From: Embleya sp051903075
GTDB lineage: Bacteria > Actinomycetota > Actinomycetes > Streptomycetales > Streptomycetaceae
NCBI RefSeq assembly: GCF_051903075.1
Contig: NZ_CP182422.1
Location: 5,828,001 to 5,892,000 of the forward strand
Direction of reading: 5' to 3'
DNA length: 64,000 nt
The notes under the pieces were generated by a model that saw only the letters and a program-made list of their open reading frames with translations, was not told the origin of the DNA and searched no databases. This document shows, piece after piece, positions 7,789-16,346 of the stretch. The position numbers and the translations under genes were made by a program. How positions within the stretch are numbered: position 1 is the stretch's first letter; the number at the start of each line of letters is the position of its first letter.

Positions 7789-9192
7789 TTAGTCGGCCAG
7801 CAGTTTCTTCTGGACTTTGCCCATCGCGTTGCGCGGGAGGTCGGCGACGAAGAGGACGCGGCGGGGGCGCTTGTGCACGGACAGGCCGGCCGCCACGTGG
7901 TCGATGAGTTGGCGCTCCGTCACCTCGCCGCCTGGTGCCAGGACTACGAACGCGACGATCTCCTGGCCGAGATCGGCATGCGGGGCACCGATCACGGCCG
8001 CCTCGTGGACCGCCGGGTGGGCCAGGAGCGCGCCCTCGACCTCGCCCGCGCCGACCCGGTAGCCGCCGGTCTTGATCAGGTCCGTACTCGCCCGGCCGAC
8101 GATCCGGTGCCGGCCGTCGGCGTCGATCACCGCCACGTCGCCGGTGCGGAACCACCCGTCGGTGGTGAGCGTCGCGGCGGTGGCCTCGGGGCGATTCAGG
8201 TATCCCTGGAACAGCGTCGGCGAGTCGACCTGCAACTCGCCCACGGTCTCGCCGTCATGCGCACACGGCGACCCGTCCTCGCCGACCAGCCGCGTCCGCA
8301 CACCCGCGATCGGCCATCCGACGGATCCGGGCCGGCGTTCGCCGTCGGCCCGGGTGCTGAGCGTGATCAGTGTCTCGGTCATGCCGTACCGCTCGACCGG
8401 CCGGTGTCCGGTGAGTTCGGCGACACGCTCGAACACCGGCACCGGCAGTGGCGCGCTCCCCGACACCAGCAGTCGTGCGCCGGCCAACGCCCGCGCCGAG
8501 TCCGGGTCCTGCGCGATCCGCGACCACACGGTCGGCACGCCGAAGTACAGACTGCCCCCGGCCGCCGCGTAGCCCGCCGGGGTGGGCCGCCCCGTATGCA
8601 CGAGCCGCGACCCGGTCCGCAGCGCACCGAGCACGCCCAGCACGAGCCCGTGCACGTGGAACAGCGGCAGCCCGTGCACGAGGACGTCGTCCGCCGTCCA
8701 GTCCCACGCCTCGATCGCCCCGTCCAGCCCGGCCGCGATCGCCGCGTGCGAGATCAACACACCCTTCGGCGGGCCGGTGGTGCCACTGGTGTACAGGATC
8801 AGCGCGGTCGTATCCGGACCCGGCTCCGGCAACGTGCCCGCCGACCGAGCTGCGGGGTCGACCTCCATCGTGGGCAGCCCGGTATCCGTCCACGCCCCCG
8901 GCGCCACCAGCAGCGCGGCCCCCGAGTCCGACAGGATGTGCGCCCGCTCCAACGGCCCCGAGTCCGGCGGCACCGGCACGACCGGCACCCCGGCCAGCAA
9001 CCCACCCAGCGTGGCGATCACCGTCCCCAACGAGGCATCGGCCCGCACCGCCACGGCCGGCGCCCCGGCGATCCGCTCCGCCAACGCCCGAGCCGCCCCG
9101 AACAACCCCTCCCGCGACATCGCGTCCCCACCGACGACAACCGCATCCCCACGATCCGTCCCGACCCCGTCGGCAGACACGACAAACGACAC
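7789..9192 (-). CDS. Acyl-CoA synthetase (malonyl-CoA synthetase-like)
   Basis: A 467-residue member of the ANL (acyl-CoA synthetase/adenylate-forming) superfamily. The P-loop-like motif LILYTSGTTGPPKG is at about residues 135-150, then YGMTET, WFRTGD, and the C-terminal catalytic lysine region NAMGKVQKK. It adenylates a carboxylic acid and transfers it to CoA. Short length and overall layout resemble MatB-type malonyl-CoA synthetases, though acyl specificity is not certain. GTG 9192 is chosen because GGAGGG lies 8 nt upstream; the longer reading runs into the IS element. The IS inserted about 100 bp upstream may have disturbed its promoter. Confidence 0.85.
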   Translation of the reverse strand: MSFVVSADGVGTDRGDAVVVGGDAMSREGLFGAARALAERIAGAPAVAVRADASLGTVIATLGGLLAGVPVVPVPPDSGPLERAHILSDSGAALLVAPGAWTDTGLPTMEVDPAARSAGTLPEPGPDTTALILYTSGTTGPPKGVLISHAAIAAGLDGAIEAWDWTADDVLVHGLPLFHVHGLVLGVLGALRTGSRLVHTGRPTPAGYAAAGGSLYFGVPTVWSRIAQDPDSARALAGARLLVSGSAPLPVPVFERVAELTGHRPVERYGMTETLITLSTRADGERRPGSVGWPIAGVRTRLVGEDGSPCAHDGETVGELQVDSPTLFQGYLNRPEATAATLTTDGWFRTGDVAVIDADGRHRIVGRASTDLIKTGGYRVGAGEVEGALLAHPAVHEAAVIGAPHADLGQEIVAFVVLAPGGEVTERQLIDHVAAGLSVHKRPRRVLFVADLPRNAMGKVQKKLLAD

Positions 9193-9289
9193 GCGGCACC
9201 CTCCACAAACCCCGACCGAACAACCCACCGATGCTATGCGCCAGAACACCAACAACGAGCGATTCCCCACTCTTTCGGCCCCGCATTGC

Positions 9290-9298
9290 GCGCCCGCC
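9290..9298 (+). repeat. Target-site duplication, left copy
   Basis: GCGCCCGCC stands directly left of the IS256-family element and is repeated exactly at its right edge (10696-10704), as expected for a 9-bp staggered insertion. Confidence 0.75.
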
Positions 9299-10695
9299 GG
9301 GCATATCAGATAGTTCGTGTAAGTCCGTGATGTGCAAGGTGGGCCGGGGTACCGTCTCGGATCCCGGCCTCCCGGAACGGACGAGTCATGACCGAGAACG
9401 AGAACCCGCAGGTCACAGGTGTGGCCGATGATGTGGTGGGCGAGGTCGTCGAGCGGTTGATGGACCGTGCGGACGCCTCCGGTGTCGCTCTGTTGGGCGA
9501 GGGCGGTCTGCTGACCGAGATCACCCGGGCCGTGTTGGAACGGGCCCTGGACGCGGAGATGACCGAACATCTCGGCTACGAGCGACACGACCCGGCGGGC
9601 CGGGGCTCGGGTAATTCACGCAACGGCACCTCGGCCAAGACGGTGCTCACCGACGTGGGCGAGGTCACCATCGCGGTCCCTCGTGATCGCAACGGCGACT
9701 TCGAACCGGCACTGGTTCCCAGGCATGCCCGACGCCTGGCCGGGTTCGACGACCGGATCCTCTCCCTCTATGCGCGCGGGATGAGCGTGCGCGACATCCG
9801 ATCCCACCTTGCCGGGATCTACGGAGTCCAGGTCAGCCCCGACCTGATCTCGCGCGTCACCGACGCGGTCGCCGACGAACTCGCCGCATGGCAGAACCGT
9901 CCCCTGGACCCGGTATGGCCGATCGTCTACATCGACGCCCTGTGGATCAAGATCCGCTCCGGCAAGGTCGTCAACCGGCCGGTGTTCGTCGCGGTCGGCG
10001 TCGACATGGACGGCCGCAAGGACGTCCTGGGCCTGTGGATCGGTGACGGGGGCGAGGGCGCCACCACCTGGATCGCCGTCCTGACCGAACTGCGCAACCG
10101 CGGCATCGAGGATGTCTGCATCGTCGCCTGCGACGGATTGAAGGGCCTGCCCGAGGCGGTCACCGCGACCTGGCCCAAGGCGACCGTCCAGACCTGCGTG
10201 ATCCACCTGATCCGCGCCTCGCTGCGGTTCGCCTCGAAGAAGGACCACGCGAAGCTCGTCACCGCCCTGAAGACGATCTACACGGCCCCGACCGAACAGG
10301 CCGCCGAACAGGCCCTGGACGCGTTCGCGTCCTCGGACCTCGGAATCCGCTACCCGGCCATTGTCCAGACCTGGCAGCGGGCCTGGCCCGAGTTCGTCCC
10401 CTACCTGGCGCTCCCGCCGGACATAAGGAGGGTCGTCTACAGCACCAACATGATCGAATCGATGAACGCCAGGCTGAGGAAGGCCACCCGCAATCGCGGT
10501 CACTTCCCCACGGAACAGGCCGCGCTCAAGGTGCTCTACCCGGCGGTTCGCGAGCAGATCGAACCACGGGCACGCGACCTGAACCTGGTCGCGCCACACT
10601 GGAAGAACGCCCTGAACGCGTTCGCGCTGTTCTTCGAAGACCGCATCAACGTTCAGTAACCACCCCAGGGCTTACACAAAGGAACTGACACGCCC
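9299..10695 (+). mobile_element. IS256-family insertion sequence, 1397 bp
   Basis: A complete element. Its ends form imperfect 28-bp inverted repeats with 21 of 28 positions matching: the left starts GGGCATATCAG and the complemented right end starts GGGCGTGTCAG; both share GTGTAAG further in. One transposase gene fills the interior. A 9-bp direct repeat flanks it, in line with the 8-9 bp duplications of this family. The intact frame and target duplication suggest a fairly recent insertion. It landed in the spacer upstream of the acyl-CoA synthetase, at the edge of a repeat-rich non-coding block. Confidence 0.85.
9388..10659 (+). CDS. IS256-family transposase
   Basis: A 423-residue DDE transposase of the IS256 (Mutator-like) family. 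Catalytic acidic residues are readable in YIDALWIK, IVACDGLKG and STNMIESMNARLRKATRNRG, the last being the conserved family signature. GNSRNGTS near residue 75 is another family landmark. The reading frame is uninterrupted. ATG 9388 follows GGAACGGACGAG. It binds the element's terminal repeats and catalyses its movement. Confidence 0.97.
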   Translation: MTENENPQVTGVADDVVGEVVERLMDRADASGVALLGEGGLLTEITRAVLERALDAEMTEHLGYERHDPAGRGSGNSRNGTSAKTVLTDVGEVTIAVPRDRNGDFEPALVPRHARRLAGFDDRILSLYARGMSVRDIRSHLAGIYGVQVSPDLISRVTDAVADELAAWQNRPLDPVWPIVYIDALWIKIRSGKVVNRPVFVAVGVDMDGRKDVLGLWIGDGGEGATTWIAVLTELRNRGIEDVCIVACDGLKGLPEAVTATWPKATVQTCVIHLIRASLRFASKKDHAKLVTALKTIYTAPTEQAAEQALDAFASSDLGIRYPAIVQTWQRAWPEFVPYLALPPDIRRVVYSTNMIESMNARLRKATRNRGHFPTEQAALKVLYPAVREQIEPRARDLNLVAPHWKNALNAFALFFEDRINVQ

Positions 10696-10704
10696 GCGCC
10701 CGCC
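10696..10704 (+). repeat. Target-site duplication, right copy
   Basis: An exact second copy of GCGCCCGCC adjoining the right end of the IS256-family element. Confidence 0.75.
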
Positions 10705-10799
10705 GAAACCGGAACATGGCACCGGCGGCCACCCGGACACCGACCGGTGCGGAGCGGTCGCCACCCGGGAAGCGGGCACGACGCTGCTCCGCGCGGTAC

Positions 10800-11430
10800 T
10801 GTCGGATGCCTTCGGGTGGGGGTCGGGTGTTCGCGGCGGGCGTTGTGGGTGTGGTCGCCGGTACGGGCCGGGCCAGAGTCGCAGGGTGGGCCGCCGCCGG
10901 CGTGCGAGGCTCCGGGACCCGGGTTTTCGGCGAGGCGGGAGCGTTGTTCGGCGGAAAAGCCGGCCGGCAGCCGCGGGGAGGGTGAGGGGTCGGTTCGGTT
11001 GCGCCGGGTGGCTTTCGGGAGGGGGTCGGGTGTTCGCGGCGGGCGTTGCGCCTGTGGTGACGGGATGCCAATCCGGGCCGGGTCAGAGTCGCCGGGTGGG
11101 CCGCCGCCAGCGTGCGGGGCTCCGAGACCCCGGGGTCTCGACGAGGCGGGGGCGTTGCTCGGCGGAAACCGGCCGGCAGCGGGGGGCAGGGTGAGGGGTC
11201 GGTTCGGTTGCGCCGGGTGGCTTTCGGGTGGGGGTCGGGTGTTCGCGGCGGGCGTTGCGCCTGTGGTGATGGGGTGCCAATCCGGGCCGGGTCAGAGTCG
11301 CCGGGTGGGCCGCCGCCAGCGTGCGGGGCTCCGAGACCCCGGGGTCTCGACGAGGCAGGGGTGTTGTTCGGCGGAAAAGCCGGCTGGCGGTGGCGGGCGG
11401 GGTGAGGGCCGAGTTGGTCCGTCGAGGAGC
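10800..11430 (+). repeat. Three direct ~205-bp GC-rich repeats
   Basis: Three imperfect copies, with the landmark TCGGGTGTTCGCGGCGGG at about 10823, 11026 and 11235 (periods of 203 and 209 bp). Each carries a GTGGGCCGCCGCC stretch and an end resembling GTTCGGCGGAAAAGCCGG. Copies 2 and 3 contain the 16-bp perfect palindrome GAGACCCCGGGGTCTC (11124-11139 and 11333-11348). Long open frames run through all frames because of base composition and I see no credible gene. Confidence 0.75.
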
Positions 11431-11880
11431 CTTCCGAGTGGGCTGGGGTGTTTCGGGCGGCGTCTGGGGGAGGGTTGGAGTTCGGAGCCGGATCTCGGTG
11501 GGTGGTTGCGGGCTTCGAGGTTTCGGTGACCTGCGGATTTGCGTGCTCAGGGGGCGAAGTCGGGCGTCGAGTGCCGGTTTCGTGTGCTCCGACGCCCTCA
11601 ACGCCGGTGCGGAGACCGAAACTGTGCAGTGGCAGTCAGCTTCGTTTGCTGCGACCTCACAGAGGCCGTCGAGGAAACCGAAGGTGCCCAGTGGGGGCCG
11701 CACCCGGATCCCGAGGCCCTCTAAACAGCTACTCTTCCTGCTGACCTGGGGTTTTCTCCCGCGCCGAGACTGCGGCACCCCACGCCGTCCGGGTTCGTGA
11801 ACCGTCCGTCACCCACACGCCCACCACACCCCGAAAACACCGCCTCGGCCCCTTCAGTAAGGCTCTCCGGCGGACTCGAC
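11431..11880. other. Spacer between the two repeat blocks, no gene seen
   Basis: 450 bp without a supportable gene. It is less GC-rich than the flanking repeats and contains the small perfect dyad GGTTC-GT-GAACC near 11791. A stretch around 11690-11770 has a tRNA-flank-like look, but no cloverleaf could be built. Confidence 0.4.
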
Positions 11881-11884
11881 CCGC

Positions 11885-12420
11885 CCCCTCACCCTCCCTG
11901 CCGCCAGCCGGCTTTTCCGCCGAGCAACGCCCCCGCCTCGCCGAAAGCCCAGGTTTCGGAGCCCCGCACGCTGGCGGCGGCCGCCCGGCGACTCTGGCCC
12001 GGCTCGGATTGACACCCCGCAGCCACAGGTGCAACGCCCGCCGGGAACGCCCGCCCCCTCTCGAAGGCCACCCGGCGGATCCGACCCGACGTCCGCCCTG
12101 CCCGCCGCTGCCAGCCGGCTTTTCCGCCGAGCAACGCCCCCGCCTCGCCGAAAACCCGGGTCCCGGAGCCCCGCACGCTGGCGGCGGCCGCCCCGGCGAC
12201 TCTGGCCCGGCCCGCACCGGCACCCCGTCACCACAGGCGCGACGTTCGCCGCGAACGCCCGGCCCCCTCGGGAAGGCGACCCGCCGGATCCCGCCCGACC
12301 CCTCGCCCTGCCCGCCGCTGCCGGCCGCTTTCCGCCAAGCGACGCGCCCGCCTCGCCGGAAGCCCGGAGCCTCGGAGCCCCGCCCCCGCCCCACCCCCGG
12401 CCAACGGGAGGTGGTGCGCG
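11885..12420 (-). repeat. Three inverted copies of the ~205-bp repeat
   Basis: These are reverse-complement copies of the 10.8-11.4 kb block. The landmark GGCTTTTCCGCCGAGC (or a degenerate form) recurs near 11910, 12117 and 12325, and AGCCCCGCACGCTGGCGGC near 11961 and 12168. The third copy is truncated. Together with the direct block it forms a large interrupted inverted repeat. Confidence 0.72.
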
Positions 12421-12707
12421 ATGCCGACGCCGGCGCCGCCGGCCGCGACGGGCTGGGAGTGTCTGACCCGACAGGCCCGTCACCGACCGCTGATCGTGAT
12501 CGGCCCGTGTCACGCCGGACGTTCCCCGGCGTCCCCCGCTCCCGAGACGGAGTCGGCGTTGCCTGGAAGCACGGGCTTCCCCCGCGACAGGTTCCGGCGC
12601 GGGGCCTAGCGTGGCGGGTGGGGAACCGCGAAGCGGGGTGGGTCGTCAGAGGGGCAAGGTTGTCGGGTGGGGTTCGTTCGGTGGAGCCAGTGGAGCTAGG
12701 AGTGGGT
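12421..12707. other. Upstream region of the lipoprotein gene
   Basis: About 290 bp between the inverted repeats and the lipoprotein gene. I see no gene and no clear promoter motif. Confidence 0.35.
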
Positions 12708-13559
12708 GTGCGTCGCAATCGTGTGGGGAGACACCGGGTCGGGGCCGTGGTGGCGGTGTGCATATCGCTCGCGGCGTTGAGTGCTTGTGGCAGCGAGTCG
12801 AGTCCCCTGTCCACCATCGAGAAGAGCACGCCGACCGCGCCGGTCACCGACAGCGCGTCCTCCGGGCTCGACGAGACCGTGCGCAACGAGGACCTGGACG
12901 TCGGCGAACTCGCGCGCCGCGCCAAGCAGTCGGCCGCGAACATCAAGACTGTGCACGTCGTCGCGGACATCGTCTCCGACGGCAAGGCGACCAAGCTGGA
13001 CCTCAAGGTGGACCGTGGCAGCGAGGACTTCCAGGGCACCGTCGAGCAGAACGGCGTACGCCTGGAGGTGCGCCGGATCGGCGACGCCATGTACGTCCGG
13101 GGCGACGAGCAGGCGTATCGCTCGCTGGTCGGCACGGTGGACGGCGAACTCACCGCCAAGCTGCTTGCCGGGAAGTGGCTCAAGGGCGACGCCAACAGCG
13201 AGAAGCTGCGCGGCGTACGCGACATCACCACCGTGGCCGACCCGGGCGCGGCGCTCAAGGACTTCCCGGAGGACGGCGTCAAGCTGCCCGTCGAGACGAT
13301 CAACAACCGGCGGATGATCCCGCTCACCGGCCCGCCCGGACGCGACGACGGCAAGGTCTACATCGAGGCCCAGGGCGGAAAGCCCTACCCGGTGCTGATC
13401 GTGTCCAAGGGCGGCAGGGGCAACAAGAGCAGCGGCTCGATCAGCTACGGCGATTTCGACGTCCCGGTGAAGGTGACCGCGCCGCCCGCCGCCGAGGTGA
13501 TCGAGATCCCCGACCGCGGCACCACGTCGAGCACGCCCCGACCGGGCAGCACGGCCTGA
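12708..13559 (+). CDS. LppX/LprG-like lipoprotein
   Basis: A 283-residue exported lipoprotein. An Arg-rich n-region and hydrophobic stretch end in the lipobox LSAC with lipidated Cys27. Most of the mature part resembles the actinobacterial LppX/LprAFG type fold (VHVVADIVSDGKATKLDLKVDRG ... is not quoted further), which binds lipids or acts in envelope transport; this assignment rests on general pattern. GTG 12708 is chosen because AGGAG lies 5 nt upstream and it gives a compact signal peptide; GTG 12681 is possible. The tail is Thr/Ser/Pro-rich. It stands alone, with TerD 164 bp downstream. Confidence 0.75.
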   Translation: MRRNRVGRHRVGAVVAVCISLAALSACGSESSPLSTIEKSTPTAPVTDSASSGLDETVRNEDLDVGELARRAKQSAANIKTVHVVADIVSDGKATKLDLKVDRGSEDFQGTVEQNGVRLEVRRIGDAMYVRGDEQAYRSLVGTVDGELTAKLLAGKWLKGDANSEKLRGVRDITTVADPGAALKDFPEDGVKLPVETINNRRMIPLTGPPGRDDGKVYIEAQGGKPYPVLIVSKGGRGNKSSGSISYGDFDVPVKVTAPPAAEVIEIPDRGTTSSTPRPGSTA

Positions 13560-13723
13560 CCCGACCCTTGGCCGGCCCATACCGGATATCCCTCGACTCG
13601 GACCGAACGACACACTCGCGCCGCCGGACTGATCCACTCGCCCTAGGATGCTCTCCAGCCAGACGCGGCCCGTCTCGGGACGGGCCGGCGCAATCGGGGA
13701 ACCACCGTAGAGGGGAGTTTGCG

Positions 13724-14305
13724 ATGACGGTCGTTCTCGCACAGGGGGAGAGCGTCACCATCGGCAAGGGCGAGGCCGGTTCGGCCGCGCGGGTCCGGAT
13801 GGGGCTGGGCTGGGACGCGGTCAAGCACAAGGGGCTGCGCCCGGGTCTGCAGGCGCTCACCGGCGTCGACCTCGACGCGTCCTGCCTGCTGTTCGACGCC
13901 GACCACCACCTCGTCGACACGGTGTGGCCGCGGCAGTTGGTGTCCAAGGACGGCGCCGTCACGCACACCGGCGACAACACCACCGGCGCGGGCGACGGCG
14001 ACGACGAGTCGATCATCGTCGACCTCGCCGCGCTGTCGCCGCGCGTGACGGCACTGGTCTTCACGGTCAGCGCCGACTCCAGCCACGCCTTCTCGCGAGT
14101 CGCCAACGCCTACTGCCGGCTCGTCGACGAGCACGACGACAGCGAGATCGTGCGCTACGAACTGTCCGAACACGGCGGCCACGACGCGCAGATCATGGTC
14201 AAGCTGGCCCGCGTGGCCGACGGCTGGCAGGCCACCGCGATCGGCCGGGCCACCAAGGGCAACACGTACCACGACCTGCTGCCGGAGATCCTCAAGCACC
14301 TGTAG
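13724..14305 (+). CDS. TerD family protein
   Basis: A 193-residue TerD-domain protein, calcium-binding beta-sandwich proteins linked to tellurite and stress responses and, in streptomycetes, to development. Landmarks are GLGWDA near residue 27, DLDASCLLFD near 50, HTGDNTTG with the acidic GDGDDESI calcium-binding stretch near 85-95, and YHDLLPEILKHL at the end. ATG 13724 has GAGGGGAG upstream. Its last codons and stop are part of a 17-bp triplication. It is convergent with the SigR-like gene. Confidence 0.93.
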   Translation: MTVVLAQGESVTIGKGEAGSAARVRMGLGWDAVKHKGLRPGLQALTGVDLDASCLLFDADHHLVDTVWPRQLVSKDGAVTHTGDNTTGAGDGDDESIIVDLAALSPRVTALVFTVSADSSHAFSRVANAYCRLVDEHDDSEIVRYELSEHGGHDAQIMVKLARVADGWQATAIGRATKGNTYHDLLPEILKHL

Positions 14306-14346
14306 CCACACCGCACCTGTAGCCACACCGCACCTGTAGCCACACC
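14296..14346 (+). repeat. 17-bp unit in three exact tandem copies
   Basis: The unit GCACCTGTAGCCACACC occurs three times head to tail. The first copy holds the TerD stop codon, so the gene's 3' end has been triplicated by slippage. The copies lie in the spacer before the convergent sigma factor gene. Confidence 0.9.
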
Positions 14347-14376
14347 GGCATCGACCAGGCCCGGCGACAAGGCGGA

Positions 14377-14961
14377 CTACGCCGCGACGACGAACCCACG
14401 CTCGCGCGCGTAGTCCGCCAACGCCTCACGCAACCGCCGCCGCCCCCGGTGCAGGCGCGACATCACCGTGCCCAGCGGCACCTTCGTGAACGCGGCGATC
14501 TCCTTGTACGGAAAGCCCTCGACGTCCGCGAGGTACACCGTCACGCGGAACTCCTCGGGCAGCGCCCGCAACGCGGCCACCACGTCCGAGTCCGGCAGGT
14601 GGTCCAGCGCCTCCAGCTCCGCCGAGCGCAACCCCGTCGACTCGTGCGAGGCGGCCCGGTACAGCTGCCAGTCCTCGATCTCCTGCGTGGTCGACACCAC
14701 CGGCTGCCGCTGCTTTCTGCGGTAGGAGGTGATGAAGGTGTTGGTGAGGATCCGATACAGCCATGCCTTGAGATTGGTGCCGTCGCGGAACTGATGGAAG
14801 GACGCGTACGCCTTGGTGAACGTCTCCTGGACCAGGTCCTCGGCATCGGAGGCATTGCGGGTCATCCGCAACGCGGCCGGGTAGAGCGGCTCCAGGAACG
14901 GCACGGCGTCGCGCTCGAAGCGGTCCAGCCGCGGGCCGGGGGTGGTCAGCAGATCACTCAC
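14377..14961 (-). CDS. SigR/SigH-like ECF sigma factor (ECF12 type)
   Basis: A 194-residue group 4 sigma factor. Region 2 carries AALRMTRNASDAEDLVQETFTKAY and NLKAWLYRILTNTFI (described, not fully quoted), and region 4 carries YKEIAAF and LGTVMSRLHRGRRRLREAL; these are the hallmarks of the SigR/SigH/SigE-Mtb thiol-stress subfamily. The start is GTG 14961 with GGGAG upstream. In streptomycetes sigR is normally followed by the zinc anti-sigma gene rsrA; here the next feature downstream is the convergent TerD gene, so no RsrA is encoded in this operon. Control may be by a distant anti-sigma factor. Confidence 0.9.
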   Translation of the reverse strand: MSDLLTTPGPRLDRFERDAVPFLEPLYPAALRMTRNASDAEDLVQETFTKAYASFHQFRDGTNLKAWLYRILTNTFITSYRRKQRQPVVSTTQEIEDWQLYRAASHESTGLRSAELEALDHLPDSDVVAALRALPEEFRVTVYLADVEGFPYKEIAAFTKVPLGTVMSRLHRGRRRLREALADYARERGFVVAA

Positions 14962-15351
14962 GTCGTCGCTCCCGGATCGAAGGGTACGGAGGGGACGAGG
15001 GACTGAAGGGCATGAAGAGCGTGAAGGGTAGGAACCCGTCGGCGCCGCCAGCCTGGCTCATCCCTCATCGCGCCAGGGTCATACAGCTCCCCTGCCCACC
15101 ATGTGCCCGCCGACGCCGGAATCAGCCGTGACATTGGTCCCGCCTCGCGGGGTACGAGGGCCCGGACGAACCAACCGGCCCGCGAAGCCGGCGCGAAGAT
15201 GACGGAGGGTCAATATCCGTACACGATATGACGATTCGCCGCCGTTCCCCGAACCGGCCGCAACCCGTACCCTCGAACGATGAGTGACCGTACGCGCACG
15301 ATCGTGATCACAGCGCAACGATCGGCGGGCCGGCCCCCTCAGCCCCCTCCC
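14962..15351. other. 390-bp spacer upstream of the SigR-like gene
   Basis: Upstream region of the sigma gene and 3' flank of the lipoprotein gene. I saw no clear SigR-type promoter (GGAAT-N18-GTT) on the minus strand and no credible gene. Confidence 0.4.
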
Positions 15352-15906
15352 TCACATCTTCGCCACCGCCAGCTTCGCCAGCGACACCAACTGCTCCTTG
15401 CTCGGCGGCGGGTCGCCGCCGCCCGCGTTCAGCGAGAAGACCGCCGTCTCGTCGCCCCGCCGGGCCGCGACGACCAGTACGCCGCCGATGGTGTCGGGCT
15501 GCACGTACACCGCCGCGTCGCCCACCCCCGCCACCTTCTCGGTGCGCGCGTCGCCCAGCGTGCCCAGGTACGCCTCCAGCGCCTTGTCCACCCCGCCCGC
15601 CTTGGAGCGCGTGGCGATCGTGCTGACCACCGGGGCACCGTCGGCCGCCGCGTAGTCGCAGCCCAGCGGATTCTGCGCGGCCTTCAGGCCCGGCAGCGCC
15701 AGCGCCTGCGAGACCTGGTCGGCGGTCAGGATCGAGCACGCGTCCACCGCCCGCAGGTCGCCGCTCGCACCGGTGCCGCCGCTCGCGGCCGGACTCGCGC
15801 CCTTGTCCCCGGCCGCCTTCGTACCGCCCCCGTCGCCGTCGTCGCACCCGGCCAGCGGCAGCACGACGGCCGCGACCACGACCGCCACGCCCATCCGAAC
15901 CCTCAC
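15352..15906 (-). CDS. DUF3558-like lipoprotein
   Basis: A 184-residue exported lipoprotein. The start is probably GTG 15906, giving an Arg-rich n-region, a Val/Ala-rich core and the lipobox LAGC at about residue 21. After a Gly/Ala-rich spacer, the mature domain opens with DACSILTADQVSQAL, typical for the DUF3558-like family of small actinobacterial lipoproteins, and has a second Cys (LGCDY) likely for a disulphide. Function is unknown. GGGGAACGCC precedes the start. It reads away from the pyruvate carboxylase gene, sharing a 440-bp divergent region. Confidence 0.78.
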   Translation of the reverse strand: MRVRMGVAVVVAAVVLPLAGCDDGDGGGTKAAGDKGASPAASGGTGASGDLRAVDACSILTADQVSQALALPGLKAAQNPLGCDYAAADGAPVVSTIATRSKAGGVDKALEAYLGTLGDARTEKVAGVGDAAVYVQPDTIGGVLVVAARRGDETAVFSLNAGGGDPPPSKEQLVSLAKLAVAKM

Positions 15907-16346
15907 GGCGTTCCCCGTTCCCGTTGCCCGGGTCGTCCCCGGCTCGACTCCCGGGTCGTCCCCGGCCTTCCGCATGATCCGACATTTGATCCGCCATGTC
16001 CCGGCCGACGGTGCGATCGGGCCGCGACCGCGCCGCGATCCGGCCCACGCGGGCACGCCCGCCCACCCCCGCCGTTCGGGTCGAAATGTCTCGCGATGCG
16101 GGCTGCGAGCAAGGTCACACCCGCCCCGATGAACCCGATATCCCCAGGTGGGACACGGAATCCCGGTCCGCCCGCCGTGCCCGGCATGTGGACCGGGCCT
16201 GCGGGGCACCTGCACACGTGTCCTAAAGTCACGCAGGGTTCGACCCGTTGCCGAGACTCCACCCAGGGCCCGGCACTTCGTCGTCTCGAGGTACCCGTCC
16301 GATTTCCCCCGCACCCGGACACCCCGGGCAAGGAGGTACGCAGCTC
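15907..16346. promoter_or_regulatory. Divergent region between the lipoprotein and pyc
   Basis: 440 bp without a supportable gene. It should hold the promoters of pyc and of the lipoprotein gene, but I cannot assign -35/-10 boxes with confidence. AAGGAGG at 16330-16336 is the pyc ribosome site. Confidence 0.4.

Noticed and set aside
11690..11770. tRNA-like or attachment-site-like stretch
   Set aside because: Has a tRNA-flank look, but no T-loop (TTCGANNC), no acceptor pairing and no anticodon arm could be built.
10747..13354. Proteins encoded in the 205-bp repeat region
   Set aside because: All frames stay open because of GC content, and translations are repetitive Gly/Arg/Pro/Ala sequence with no family match.
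15079..15318. 79-codon minus-strand gene upstream of the SigR-like gene
   Set aside because: Arg/Gly-biased, no ribosome site and no homology cue.
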